From contig CBDANN010000008.1 of NCBI GenBank assembly GCA_965197635.1, positions 124,001 through 188,000 on the forward strand: a DNA stretch of 64,000 nucleotides. The letters run 5' to 3'. Of the stretch, positions 17,023-25,794 are shown piece after piece. The position numbers were made by a program, and so were the translations under genes. Position 1 is the stretch's first letter. The number at the start of each line of letters is the position of its first letter. This DNA is from Bin87 sp965197635. Lineage in GTDB: Bacteria; Chloroflexota; Dehalococcoidia; Lucifugimonadales; UBA3495. The notes under the pieces are model-generated. The model was not told the origin of the DNA and made no database searches. It saw only the letters and a list, made by a program, of their open reading frames with translations.

Positions 17023-17697
17023 ATGGGCTACGAGGTTTTGGCACGGGAACTGTTGAGCGAGTTGATCGCCGATGGGGAAAATCTTCGGAAGCAATCGCTT
17101 GGTGCGCTTGGGGCTGCGGACGCATTTCTGGCTAAGACCCGCCGGGCGGCGGGGCTTATGGACGGACACGACAGTGAGGTGGCTGAGCTCTTCGAGAGGT
17201 GGAGGGATTTCGCGCGGTCGGAGTCTGTGGGGAAGGATGAGGACAAACTCGACGAGGTCGGAGCTGGAGTAGCTGAGTCGTCGGGAGCGGCTTCGGATGT
17301 GTCAGGCGACAGGGTGGTGGGACCGAACGGCGGTGGGACCGCGGACCGAGCGTCGGGTCTCCTCGCTTGGGTTACTTCCGAGGGTGATGAGGGTCCGCGT
17401 TGCGGGCAGGAGAACTGCGGTCATGAGTGGATCTTGGGTCGTGTCAGCCATCGGGACGCTGCGATCTTTTATGCCCAGCAGAATGATGGCCTGGTGGAGC
17501 CCAGGTTGGTGGGCGTGGCGTCTTGGTGCGCGCGTTTCAGGAGGGCTGAAAGCCCTAAATCGGCGTACTCGTCGATCCGGAAGGAGCTGACCAACAGCGA
17601 CGAATTCGAGTTAGTGGCGCCAGGGGTGTTCCGCTGGAATGGGTACGAGGAGTGGTTGTCTCGGACCGAAGCGGCTGTGGAAGTAGCGGCGGATTAG
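17023..17697 (+). CDS. Hypothetical protein, 224 aa, with a possible C-terminal winged-helix
   Basis: ATG 17023 follows TTGGAGGAAATT, an excellent RBS. The N-terminal third is helical (YEVLARELLSELIADGENLR, LFERWRDFARSESV). A Gly/Ser/Asp-rich linker spans about 85-115. The C-terminal part has CGQENCGHEWILGRVSHRDA and ends SIRKELTNSDEFELVAPGVF-RW, which resembles the last strands of small winged-helix DNA-binding domains. Not a family I recognise. It is the first of several plus-strand genes with strong RBSs, probably one mobile module. Confidence 0.65.
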   Translation: MGYEVLARELLSELIADGENLRKQSLGALGAADAFLAKTRRAAGLMDGHDSEVAELFERWRDFARSESVGKDEDKLDEVGAGVAESSGAASDVSGDRVVGPNGGGTADRASGLLAWVTSEGDEGPRCGQENCGHEWILGRVSHRDAAIFYAQQNDGLVEPRLVGVASWCARFRRAESPKSAYSSIRKELTNSDEFELVAPGVFRWNGYEEWLSRTEAAVEVAAD

Positions 17698-17813
17698 GTT
17701 TGCACGAGGGTCGTGGCAACCTTTGGTGGGAAAAGTGCTCAAGAAAGGGAACGCTGCGGCGTCTGGTGTTTCGACGAAACGCGTGGGCTGTAGGGCTCCG
17801 GGGATAGGCTTAG

Positions 17814-18021
17814 TATTACAGTTGCACTTGAATTGAAGGCCTCTGAAAGTGTCTCTTGTAATGGATTCCAAGGCTCGGGCTTGGTGCCACCGGCTCCACC
17901 ATGGCTGCCATATAGGTAGGTCAGCGCCCTCATAAAGTAGTCACAGCAACCTGCATAACAGCCGTCTAACTTCGGGCACGGTCAGCGACATGAGTCCTTC
18001 CTTCGATGCGCGGCTGTAATA
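17814..18021. mobile_element. 208-bp non-autonomous IS701 derivative
   Basis: The ends TATTACAGTTGCAC and TATTACAGCCGCGC (complement) are imperfect inverted repeats. TTAG lies exactly outside each end (17810-17813 and 18022-18025), matching the YTAR target of IS701. The interior resembles the terminal region of the IS701 copy at 62860 (GGTGCC, CATAACA.CCGTCT, CGGGCACGGTCAGCG), so the element is an internally deleted relative without transposase. Confidence 0.8.
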
Positions 18022-18093
18022 TTAGGTGCTCTGTTCCGGTAGGGGCTTCCGATTACGGGTTGTCGTCAGGCGGTCAGCTTTGCGGAGGTAGTG

Positions 18094-18270
18094 ATGAATA
18101 TCGAGATGGATGATGCAATTCTGGAATTTCGTGAGCAGGCGCACGCCAAGCGGATGGCAGCGGCCGCTCTGGAAAAAGAGCAGATGCTCTGGAGGATGGG
18201 AAAGTGGACCTTTTGGGGGATCACGGCGAACAAACGTCTGGCGGGGTCTTCGCCAATGAGGATGGTGTAA
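18094..18270 (+). CDS. Small hypothetical protein, 58 aa
   Basis: ATG 18094 has GGAGGTAGTG just upstream. The product starts MNIEMDDAILEFREQAHAKR and is a charged, probably helical peptide. It overlaps the next gene by 67 bp in another frame. It may be a separate small protein or the true N-terminus of the next gene after a frameshift, since the first 35 residues look more protein-like than the rest. Confidence 0.45.
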   Translation: MNIEMDDAILEFREQAHAKRMAAAALEKEQMLWRMGKWTFWGITANKRLAGSSPMRMV

Positions 18271-18644
18271 TTGAGACGTTGGGACACGTGTGGAGGTCGG
18301 AATTCGAGGGGATGCACGCCGCAGACAGCGAAGGTCAAGAGCGTCGGCTTTACCAATCGGAATACGATGTTGAGGTGGTGCGAGGCTGTAATCGCGTGAG
18401 GGATGGTTTGGAGAGGTTGAAGGAAAGGTACGGAAACTCGTTGGCGATACCTGATGCTGCCGTCACTCTGTTGGACGGCGGGGTCTGCAAAACCCAGGCC
18501 CGGACGAGAAGGACGAGAATCCATAGGGTGAGGTCGAAGATTTACGAGTTTGTGAAGGAAGACTCTGGTTGGGAACGGGCAGCCGAGAACGTGGTGCGGT
18601 TCGTCGGGGCAGGAGACCAAAGCGGTCCGTTGGAAGATCAGTGA
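18204..18644 (+). CDS. Hypothetical protein, 146 aa
   Basis: The GTG start at 18204 has GGAGGATGGGAAA upstream. The product is charged and contains YDVEVVRGCNRVRDGLERLK and ERYGNSLAIPDAAVTLLDGG. No recognisable family, signal or membrane segment. Position between two genes with strong RBSs and near a recombinase suggests mobile-element cargo. Confidence 0.5.
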   Translation: MDLLGDHGEQTSGGVFANEDGVIETLGHVWRSEFEGMHAADSEGQERRLYQSEYDVEVVRGCNRVRDGLERLKERYGNSLAIPDAAVTLLDGGVCKTQARTRRTRIHRVRSKIYEFVKEDSGWERAAENVVRFVGAGDQSGPLEDQ

Positions 18645-18798
18645 ACTGAAATCATCTGATTAAAGGGTGTCATCGGGTGCTCGGATTGAGGGAAATTGCG
18701 GTGGAAAATGGGGTATGACTGACCGGTACGGGTTGCTCTGAAACGAGGTGAAATTATAGAATAAGTACGGTAGTTCTAAACTAAAACAGCAAGAAAGT

Positions 18799-18827
18799 GG
18801 CCGTCGCGGATCAGCCCCGCGACGGCC
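18799..18827. terminator. Hairpin, possible terminator
   Basis: GGCCGTCGCGG (18799-18809) pairs perfectly with CCGCGACGGCC (18817-18827) around a 7-base loop. No run of T follows, so rho-independent termination is uncertain. It lies between the 18204 gene and the recombinase. The AT-rich DNA just before it (18757-18790) is unusual for this window and may hold a promoter or recombination site. Confidence 0.45.
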
Positions 18828-19049
18828 TGGAGTAGCCCCTCAGGCAAGGAAGGTCTACGTGTTTAAATATCACATCGTACAGTGAGTAATTTCGGGTTGA
18901 ACTCGCAGGTTCGGCGGTTTTGGATGGCGCCGAACGCGCGTTCAGTCCCTTGCTTTCCATGCCGTGGTATCGGCGGTTTTTGCCGTCGTGGTCGCGGCTT
19001 TTTCATTTCGGTCAGCGTTGCCGAGATGACTCGGCGAAAACTGGGGGTA

Positions 19050-19952
19050 ATGAAAATGGCAAACGGAAAGCTGGTTGCAAAGATCTATACTTGGTCGAGT
19101 GCTGGTGGTGAGGAAGGGGGAAGATCGTTGGCTGCGCAGGCGGATGCCTGCGTGAAGTTGGCGCGGGAAAAGGGTCTGGCGGTAGGTTTTGAGCACGTAT
19201 TGCGGGAGAGGTCGTCCGGGGTCGGCGAGGAACGTCCGGTTCTGAACGAGTTGCGTTGGATGGTTGCGCGCAAAGAGGTTGACGCGGTTCTGGCGTATTC
19301 GGCTTCTCGGTTGGCGAGGACGAGCTCGGAGTTTCTAACGCTGCAGTGCGAGTTTGTCGGGTCTGGCGTGGCTATCTGGCTTGTGCAGGATCCGCGCGAC
19401 GGTGCGGATGTTGGGGGTCTGGAGCGGCGCTTGGGTGGGGTAGTTGGCCGCGTGCCAGCGCCTGACCTGGGAGAAAGGACCAGACGCGCGAAGGAATCTC
19501 TGGCAAAAGGCGGTTGGATGCCAGGAGGAATCGGTCCCGGGATCTACGGGTACGACTACGACCCTGCACAGAGGCGGATGGCGCTGAACGAGGTGGAAGC
19601 TGATGTGGTGTTGCGCGCATTTCGCGAAGTTGATCACGGCAGGCCGGTTGATGGGCTCGTGCAGCTATTCGATGCGGAAGGGATCCCATCCAAAAGGGGC
19701 GGTTCTTGGAAGTACGCCGCGATGCGAAACCTGTTGAGGAATGAGGCGTACACGGGCGAGTACTTCTACGGAAAGACGAGGACAGTCAGAGGTCCTAACG
19801 GCGCGGTGTTCAAGGAGGATGTGCCTAGAGACGAATGGATCAGGGTAAAAGGTTTTACCACGGCGATTGTGCCGAGGAATCTCTTTTCGCGGGTGCAGGG
19901 GAGGTTGAGGGATTTGGGGAGCGGACGGGGAAGGCACTATCGACGGCTGTGA
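19050..19952 (+). CDS. Short serine recombinase with an altered active site
   Basis: About 300 residues from ATG 19050 (GGGGG upstream; ATG 19056 is also possible). The catalytic domain reads IYTWSSAGGEEGG, RSLAAQADACVKLAREKG, ERPVLNELRWMV and YSASRLARTSSEF. A recombinase domain follows (WMPGGIGPGIYGYDYDPAQR, IPSKRGGSWKYAAMRNLLRN, EAYTGEYFYGKT). In the usual YxRVS motif the arginine is replaced by tryptophan while a serine remains at the nucleophile position. The aspartate of the usual DRLxR is serine. It lacks the zinc-ribbon/coiled-coil C-terminus of large serine integrases. It may be an integrase of reduced type or inactive. Confidence 0.8.
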   Translation: MKMANGKLVAKIYTWSSAGGEEGGRSLAAQADACVKLAREKGLAVGFEHVLRERSSGVGEERPVLNELRWMVARKEVDAVLAYSASRLARTSSEFLTLQCEFVGSGVAIWLVQDPRDGADVGGLERRLGGVVGRVPAPDLGERTRRAKESLAKGGWMPGGIGPGIYGYDYDPAQRRMALNEVEADVVLRAFREVDHGRPVDGLVQLFDAEGIPSKRGGSWKYAAMRNLLRNEAYTGEYFYGKTRTVRGPNGAVFKEDVPRDEWIRVKGFTTAIVPRNLFSRVQGRLRDLGSGRGRHYRRL

Positions 19953-20003
19953 CAAAACGAGAACGCTCGACATGAGCGGATGTGAATTGAGGAGGTTTCA
20001 GAT

Positions 20004-20258
20004 ATGACCGAAAAAACGGACCGCGAGCGGTCCGAAGAGAATCAGAGAGCGCCGCGGGATATTGAAGAGTCCAACGCGGCGCCCGGACCAATCGAGGCGG
20101 AAAGCTCGTCGGTCGAAACTGATGATAAACGGCGTGGAGGTGATTTGGCAATGGATAGCCAAGGAGGCGATGAACAGGATCCTTGGCTGGAGCCGATGAA
20201 AGACTTGGCGCGGTTGGTGATCGCCGCTTTCGAGGCGGATCCGCATCGGTTCGACTGA
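20004..20258 (+). CDS. Small acidic hypothetical protein, 84 aa
   Basis: ATG 20004 has GGAGG upstream. The product is very hydrophilic and probably disordered for its first 50 residues (TEKTDRERSEENQRAPRDIE), ending in a short helical segment WLEPMKDLARLVIAAFEADP. It is directly downstream of the recombinase and perhaps co-transcribed. Such acidic tails could serve a recombination directionality or accessory role, but nothing proves it. Confidence 0.55.
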   Translation: MTEKTDRERSEENQRAPRDIEESNAAPGPIEAESSSVETDDKRRGGDLAMDSQGGDEQDPWLEPMKDLARLVIAAFEADPHRFD

Positions 20259-20316
20259 CAGGCTGGAGAGTGGACGGGGACCCGGAAGCGCCCCCGTTTT
20301 CATACGATTGAGAGGC

Positions 20317-20584
20317 TCAGGTGAGGACCTGGGCCGGCATCGTGATGGTTTGTGTTCGGGCGCCCGGTAATGGGCTGTCCTGGGGCAGGGGTATTGAATA
20401 GTGGACCACGGCTTCGGTGCCATGGACGGTTATCTTATCCACGAAGTTCTTGAAGGCCTGTTGTGCGAGACGTATCGCGTCGCGAGCGGTGTAAGTCAGT
20501 GGGTCATGGGTGGTGTCTTGGACGGCGCTCCGGTCGAGCGCGCTGGCGTCGTAACCAGCGTCGGCGAGGTGCCTTTGCAGGTTC
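20317..20584 (-). pseudogene. C-terminal remnant of a large serine recombinase
   Basis: The minus strand encodes LQRHLADAGYDASALDRSAV, ARDAIRLAQQAFKNFVDKIT and VHGTEAVVHYSIPLPQDSPL, a pattern seen at the end of large serine recombinases (helix then beta 'V.V.G..V.I.Y.IPLP'). Upstream it changes abruptly at about 20585 into antisense of a methyltransferase gene, marking a recombination junction. No catalytic domain is attached. Confidence 0.6.
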
Positions 20585-21037
20585 TGGACGAAAAGCGACG
20601 AGTACACTTGGAACCTGGACCCTATCAGGGTGCCGTCCAAATACCCCAACAAACGCTATTTCAAAGGTCCAAGCGCAGGTCAATTGTCTGGCAATCCCAA
20701 CGGTAAGAACCCGACCGACGTGTGGGAAATCCCTAACGTGAAGCATAATCACCCGGAGAAGACTATCCATCCCTGTCAGTTTCCGGTAGAGCTGGTCGAG
20801 CGCCTCGCCTTGTCCCTGACTGACGTGTCAGATTCAGTGCTAGACCCGTACATGGCGGTTGGGGCCACGATCATCGCAGCCATCATGCACGACCGCAAAG
20901 GCTACGGTTGCGACACCGATCCGGAGTACGTGGCGATCGCCCGTGAACGTATCGAGCAATGGGCGAACGGAGCGTTGCGCACACGTCCCATGGGGAAACC
21001 GATTTATGATCCTGCCAAGCCAAACGGCGGGCACTGA
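20585..21037 (+). pseudogene. Truncated methyltransferase of R-M copy 1 (C-terminal half only)
   Basis: From 20585 the DNA is homologous to the second half of the methyltransferase at 23597 (SKYPNKRYFKGPSAGQLSGN, VWEIPNVKHNHPEKTIHPCQ). The N-terminal half with the catalytic TSPPY motif is missing, cut at the junction with the recombinase remnant. The SAM-binding motif is also altered: DPYMAVGAT instead of DPYMGVGST. It cannot be an active methylase alone. It lies just upstream of an intact endonuclease gene, as in copy 2. Confidence 0.85.
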
Positions 21038-21086
21038 ACGGTAGCGTCGCTCCATCGCCGTTTGGGGTTGGCCGCGTTACTCCTCA

Positions 21087-21119
21087 ATGTGAAGGGACAA
21101 ACCATGTGAAGGGACAAAC
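21087..21119. repeat. 17-bp tandem duplication before the endonuclease start
   Basis: ATGTGAAGGGACAAAC occurs twice with a 17-bp period, ending 5 bp before ATG 21125. Both copies contain GAAGGGA, a possible RBS, so the gene may have two ribosome binding sites. Copy 2 of the locus has only one related segment. Confidence 0.7.
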
Positions 21120-21124
21120 GACAG

Positions 21125-21673
21125 ATGCAAATTGTCCACTTCCATTCACACCTCGGCGGGGCTGAAATACTGCAAGTCAGGTACCCGGAAATCAATCGCC
21201 TCATTGACGAAGCGATTGTGGCGACGGGAGCCGATTTCCGAATCAAGGAAAGCCGCGAAAGAGGTCGGGCAGGCGAGATGCTGTATGACCCTTCGGCCAT
21301 GAACCGCGCGTTCAAGAGGGAGTTTCAACAGCGCGGGTTTGCGGAGTTGAGAAGGAATGTGGAACCAAACGTGCCCGGTTGGGATACGACCGAAATCAAC
21401 GTTGGATACCAGCAGGTCGATTTCTTCCGCGACCGGGTGCTGGTAGAAGTACAGTTTGGCAAGTACTTTGCTATGTGCTATGACATGGCAAAACTGGAGT
21501 ATTTCTACCGGCAGAACGAGGCCGACGTCGGCGTGGAGATCGTACCGTCGTTCCGTTTGACTCGCGATATGTCATCCGGGGTTGGTCGCGGAGAAATGCT
21601 GGTCACGGACATCATGGGCCTCCAACGCAGTTTCCCAACCTTTCCGGTCAAGGTCATTTTCATTGAGCCTTGA
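21125..21673 (+). CDS. BglII-like type II restriction endonuclease (intact copy)
   Basis: 182 residues. D99, E108 and Q110 in VDFFRDRVLVEVQFGKY match the spacing of the BglII catalytic residues Asp84, Glu93 and Gln95 exactly. EIVPSFRLTRDMSSGVGRGE is typical of the BglII/BstYI family (palindromes with a GATC core). The target should therefore resemble AGATCT or RGATCY, but specificity cannot be read. Its partner methylase upstream is truncated; an intact methylase lies at 23597, beyond the glutamine synthetase gene. It cleaves unmodified DNA as a dimer in the cytoplasm. Confidence 0.88.
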   Translation: MQIVHFHSHLGGAEILQVRYPEINRLIDEAIVATGADFRIKESRERGRAGEMLYDPSAMNRAFKREFQQRGFAELRRNVEPNVPGWDTTEINVGYQQVDFFRDRVLVEVQFGKYFAMCYDMAKLEYFYRQNEADVGVEIVPSFRLTRDMSSGVGRGEMLVTDIMGLQRSFPTFPVKVIFIEP

Positions 21674-22087
21674 AGGGAAGAGGCGTTCCCGGCGACCTTC
21701 GTGGTCGCATAATATCAACGATGCCCGGGTTCATAAACGACTCGCCTATGTTGAAAGACCAGCGGCCCGCCGACTCCATCCGAACCTCATCCTCGACCAA
21801 GGCGACACTCTCGTGAGGCCAGGCCGCGCAATTGGCGCATGACGTTACATATGCTGCACGGCCGGCAGCAGCCTCACGATTCGGCCATCGGTTGAGGGGA
21901 GCGCCAATCCGTTAGCATGGCAATCATACCGCAGCGTAGCCGGTAAGGCAGTGGAACGTCCGACCCCGCGCAATGTTACCCCTGGGTAGCGTTGGGAGGC
22001 CATTATCCACAGGCAGGTTTTGGCCAGGCTTTCGGGAGACGGTGCGATATAATTTTCGCTCTCATAACGCAACTGTAGCGGTGACAC
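21674..22087. other. 414-bp intergenic stretch before glutamine synthetase
   Basis: No gene is seen. TATAAT at 22048-22053 is a good -10 candidate for the gene at 22088, though no matching -35 stands at normal spacing. The first part resembles decayed coding sequence without a clear family. Confidence 0.4.
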
Positions 22088-23443
22088 ATGGATCAGAACG
22101 AAATCGTCCAGCGGGCGCACGATGCCGGAGTTCAGCTTGTATCGTTCCTCTTTTGCGACAACGGTGGGATCATCCGGGGCAAGGCTACCCACGTTTCGGG
22201 GTTGGAACGAAGGCTGGATTCGGGCATCGGGTTAACTGTAGCGATGCAGGCGATGAGCGATATGGACCAGTTGCAGGTGGTGGAGGGGATGGGGCCGGTC
22301 GGCGAGGTCAGGCTGATACCCGACCTGGACACGTTCACCCTGTTGCCTTACGCGCCAAAGCGGGCCCTGATGCTCGCCGACCTGATGACCACGGAGCGCA
22401 GTCCGTGGGCCGCCTGCCCGCGGAGCTTCCTCAAACGGATGCTGGGCCGCGCCGAGGCCATGGGACTGACCATCCAGGCGGCCCTGGAGCCGGAATGGTA
22501 TCTAGCCCGCCGAGAAGGAGACTGGTTCGTTCCCATTGACGAAAGCCTGGACAACTCCACAGTCGGCGCGACCTTTTCCCAAGACGTGGTTGACGACGTG
22601 GTAGATGCCTTGACCGTCCAGGGCCTGCGAGTGGAGCAATACTATACCGAGTTGGGACACGGCCAGCAGGAGTTAAGCATTGGGCACGCCGATGCGTTGC
22701 GCGCTGCCGACAACCACCTAATCTATCGGGAAACGGTGCGCAACGTGGCCTGGCGGCACGGCTGGCTGGCCTCATTTGCGCCCAAACCCTTTCCCGACCA
22801 GGCGGGCAACGGCTGCCACATCCACTTTAGCGCGTGGGACCGGGATGGTGAACAGAACCTCTTCTACGACCCAGAGGACGAGCAAAATCTCAGCACGCTG
22901 GCTTACGAGTTCATCGGCGGCATCATGGAACACCTGCCGGCGCTGGCGGCGCTGACCTGCCCCAGCATGAACAGTTATCGCCGGATTTCACCCGGGTCAT
23001 GGAGTACGGCCTACATCTGCTACGGGCCGGACAACCGGGAAGCGGCAGTGCGGATACCGTCCCGTTTCTGGGGCGCCGAGATGGCCTCGACCAATCTGGA
23101 ATTCCGACCGGCCGACTCCAGCTCCAATCCCTATATCGCCCTGGGCGGCCTGATCGCCGCCGGCCTGGACGGCGTAGAGCAGAACCTACGGCCCGACCCG
23201 CGGCTATACATCGACGTGGACCCGGCCCGCCTGACGCGGCGAGAGCTGGCCGACCGGGGTATTCGGCGGCTGCCGGCATCCCTGCTGGAATCCATCCGGG
23301 CGCTGAAAGCAGACACAACGCTGACCGACGCCATGGGGCCGGCGTTGGCGAACTCCTACCTGACCATCCGGCGGGCCGACTGGGAACTGTTCTCCCAGCA
23401 TGACGCTGATTACGAAGTCAGGAACCACTTTTACAAGTACTGA
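22088..23443 (+). CDS. Glutamine synthetase family protein (GlnA-like)
   Basis: 451 residues. The N-terminal grasp domain has VSFLFCDNGGIIRGKATHVS. The catalytic barrel has ALEPEWYL, YYTELGHGQQELSIG, NGCHIHFSAWDRDGEQNLFY, NREAAVRIPSRFWG and TNLEFRPADSSSNPYIALGG. NGCHIHFS and the RxP segment are the ammonia/ATP-binding motifs of the family. It lacks the adenylylation tyrosine region of GSI-beta and is more like the divergent glutamine synthetases or gamma-glutamyl amine ligases. It ligates glutamate to ammonia or an amine using ATP. It sits between the two R-M copies, which may have formed by duplication around it. Confidence 0.88.
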   Translation: MDQNEIVQRAHDAGVQLVSFLFCDNGGIIRGKATHVSGLERRLDSGIGLTVAMQAMSDMDQLQVVEGMGPVGEVRLIPDLDTFTLLPYAPKRALMLADLMTTERSPWAACPRSFLKRMLGRAEAMGLTIQAALEPEWYLARREGDWFVPIDESLDNSTVGATFSQDVVDDVVDALTVQGLRVEQYYTELGHGQQELSIGHADALRAADNHLIYRETVRNVAWRHGWLASFAPKPFPDQAGNGCHIHFSAWDRDGEQNLFYDPEDEQNLSTLAYEFIGGIMEHLPALAALTCPSMNSYRRISPGSWSTAYICYGPDNREAAVRIPSRFWGAEMASTNLEFRPADSSSNPYIALGGLIAAGLDGVEQNLRPDPRLYIDVDPARLTRRELADRGIRRLPASLLESIRALKADTTLTDAMGPALANSYLTIRRADWELFSQHDADYEVRNHFYKY

Positions 23444-23596
23444 AGGCAGGGCGCGGCGCTTGATTGATGTCCTCGGTCACGACGACACCTGAAGCCGCGG
23501 GAACTGGCGGGAGGCGCATTGATAGAGGACGAATGCGGTGATACCATTCAGCCGGACCGCTCAACCGACCTGATTTAACGCGTCGTGGGGAGTACG

Positions 23597-24544
23597 ATGT
23601 TGATGCGCGATCTGTTCTCATATCAGTCTGATAACTCGCTCCCGTCAGATCTTGGGCATCGTTCGGATTTAACCGCGGATCACGACGCCGCGTGCGGCCT
23701 CGCGCCTCCTGACAGGGAATGCTACCACGTCGAATGCCAGGATAACCTCGAATTTGTGCGAGACTTTGGCGACGGACAGATGAAGCTGGTCGTTACCTCG
23801 CCGCCCTACAACCTGGGCAAGACGAAAGAAAACCGGATGTCGATTGACGAATATCTGGAATGGCAGGAACGCGTGATCCGGGAGTGCGTGAGGATCTTGC
23901 ATCCGAACGGATCAATCTGTTGGCAGGTGGGCAATTACGTCCACCGAGGCGAAATCTTCCCGTTGGATGCCCTGTTTTATCCCATATTCAAGAACCTTGG
24001 GCTCAAGCTCCGCAATCGGATCGTGTGGCATTTTGGCCATGGTATGCACTGTTCTAAGCGTCTGTCAGGCCGGTACGAGACCATAAACTGGTGGACGAAA
24101 AGCGACGAATATACTTGGAACCTGGACCCCATCAGGGTGCCATCCAAATACCCCAAGAAACGCCATTTCAAAGGTCCAAACGCAGGCCAATTGTCCGGCA
24201 ATCCCAACGGCAAGAATCCGACTGACGTGTGGGAAATCCCCAACGTGAAGCACAATCACCCGGAGAAGACGATCCATCCCTGTCAGTTTCCTGTAGAGTT
24301 GGTCGAAAGACTGGTCCTGTCCATGACCGACGCCGGGGATTCTGTTCTGGATCCCTACATGGGTGTCGGGTCCACGATCATCGCTGCCATCATGCATGAT
24401 CGCTTGGGCTACGGGTGCGACACTGATCCGGAGTACGTGGCTATCGCCCGTGAGCGCATCGAAGAATGGGAGAACGGAACGTTGCGCACGCGCCCCATGG
24501 GAAAACCGGTCTATGATCCGGAGCGGCCAAACGGTGGGCACTGA
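23597..24544 (+). CDS. DNA methyltransferase of R-M copy 2 (intact), beta-class
   Basis: 315 residues from ATG 23597, preceded by GTGGGGAG. Motif order is catalytic TSPPY (67-71) first, target recognition region (about 145-225), then SAM motif DPYMGVGST (252-260), which is the beta class. SPPY is frequent in N4-cytosine methylases, so the modified base may be cytosine; adenine cannot be excluded. It should protect sites cut by the BglII-like enzyme encoded next to it. Its own neighbour endonuclease is split by an IS1380 element, while the paralogous locus at 20585-21673 has the reverse defect. Confidence 0.9.
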   Translation: MLMRDLFSYQSDNSLPSDLGHRSDLTADHDAACGLAPPDRECYHVECQDNLEFVRDFGDGQMKLVVTSPPYNLGKTKENRMSIDEYLEWQERVIRECVRILHPNGSICWQVGNYVHRGEIFPLDALFYPIFKNLGLKLRNRIVWHFGHGMHCSKRLSGRYETINWWTKSDEYTWNLDPIRVPSKYPKKRHFKGPNAGQLSGNPNGKNPTDVWEIPNVKHNHPEKTIHPCQFPVELVERLVLSMTDAGDSVLDPYMGVGSTIIAAIMHDRLGYGCDTDPEYVAIARERIEEWENGTLRTRPMGKPVYDPERPNGGH

Positions 24545-25794
24545 ATCGGCAGCGTAGCTTCACCGCCGTTTGGGGTTGGCCGAGTTGGTCGTGTAGGTGA
24601 AGGGGCGATCACTATATGCGCATTGTCCACTTCCATTCGCATCTCGGCGGTGCGGAAATTTTGCAGGTCAGATACCCGGAGATTAATCGCCTCATTAACC
24701 CCCAATCCACCGAAAGGATGAGGTTGGTGTCGTGCTGAAGGGTTGAAAAAGTGCTCCCGGCTTCGGGGATAATGGTTTGTGAGACACCAAACCAACCCGG
24801 AACAAGGAGCACCCAACGGATGCTACCACCTGAGCGCCTTGAGCGCATCCAGGTCGCCTTCGACGATCACCGCCTGGTGGCCAACGCCGGACTGATCCTG
24901 CCGGTCACGCTGGCCCATCACCTGGGTCTGGGCGAACTGGTGGACCGCCACGTTGACTTGGGAGATGCACCGGGTCGTGCGAATGCTGGGGACAAGATGC
25001 TGACCCTGGTGGCGTCGGCCCTGGCCGGTGGCGACTGCATCGACGACGCCGACGCGCTGCGCGCTGGCGGGACCGAGCAGGTGCTGGGCTGTGTGGTCAA
25101 GGCGCCGTCCACGTTGGGTACGTTCCTGCGGAGTTTCCGTTGGGGCCACGCGCGGCAGCTGGATCGGGTGAGCCGTGAGGCGCTGGCCCGAGCCTGGGGC
25201 GCCGGGGCCGGACCGGGCGATGATCCGTTGACCATCGACCTGGACTCCACCATCTGTGAGACCTACGGTCCGGCCAAGGAAGGGGCGCGCCGCCACACCT
25301 ACACCGGCCAGCGGGGCTATCACCCGCTGTTCGCCGTCGCCGCTGGCGCCGGCGACGTGCTGATGGCTCGGCTGCGCCAGGGACGCGCCAACACCGCTCG
25401 CGGCGCGGCCCACTTCCTGCGAGAGACGGTAAGGCGAGTGCGCTACGCCGGAGCCACCGGACCGCTCACCATGCGGGCCGACAGCGGCTTCTACAACCAC
25501 GACATCGTCGCCGTCTGCCGCAAGATGAAGGTCCGCTTCTCCATCACCGTCCGCCAGCACGCCCAGTTGCGCAATCTCATCGCAGCCATACCTGAAGAGG
25601 ACTGGACGCCCATCCCTTACTGGATGGAGGGCGCCGCCGACGTGGCCGAAACCAGCTACACTCCCTTCGCCAGTGAGCCCGATGCTGTGCCGGTGCGTCT
25701 CATCGTCCGAAGGGTGCAGCCCACGCCCAACTCCCAGCTGGCCCTCTTGGTCGACTACAGCTATCACGGCTTCATCACCGATAGAGACGGCGAC

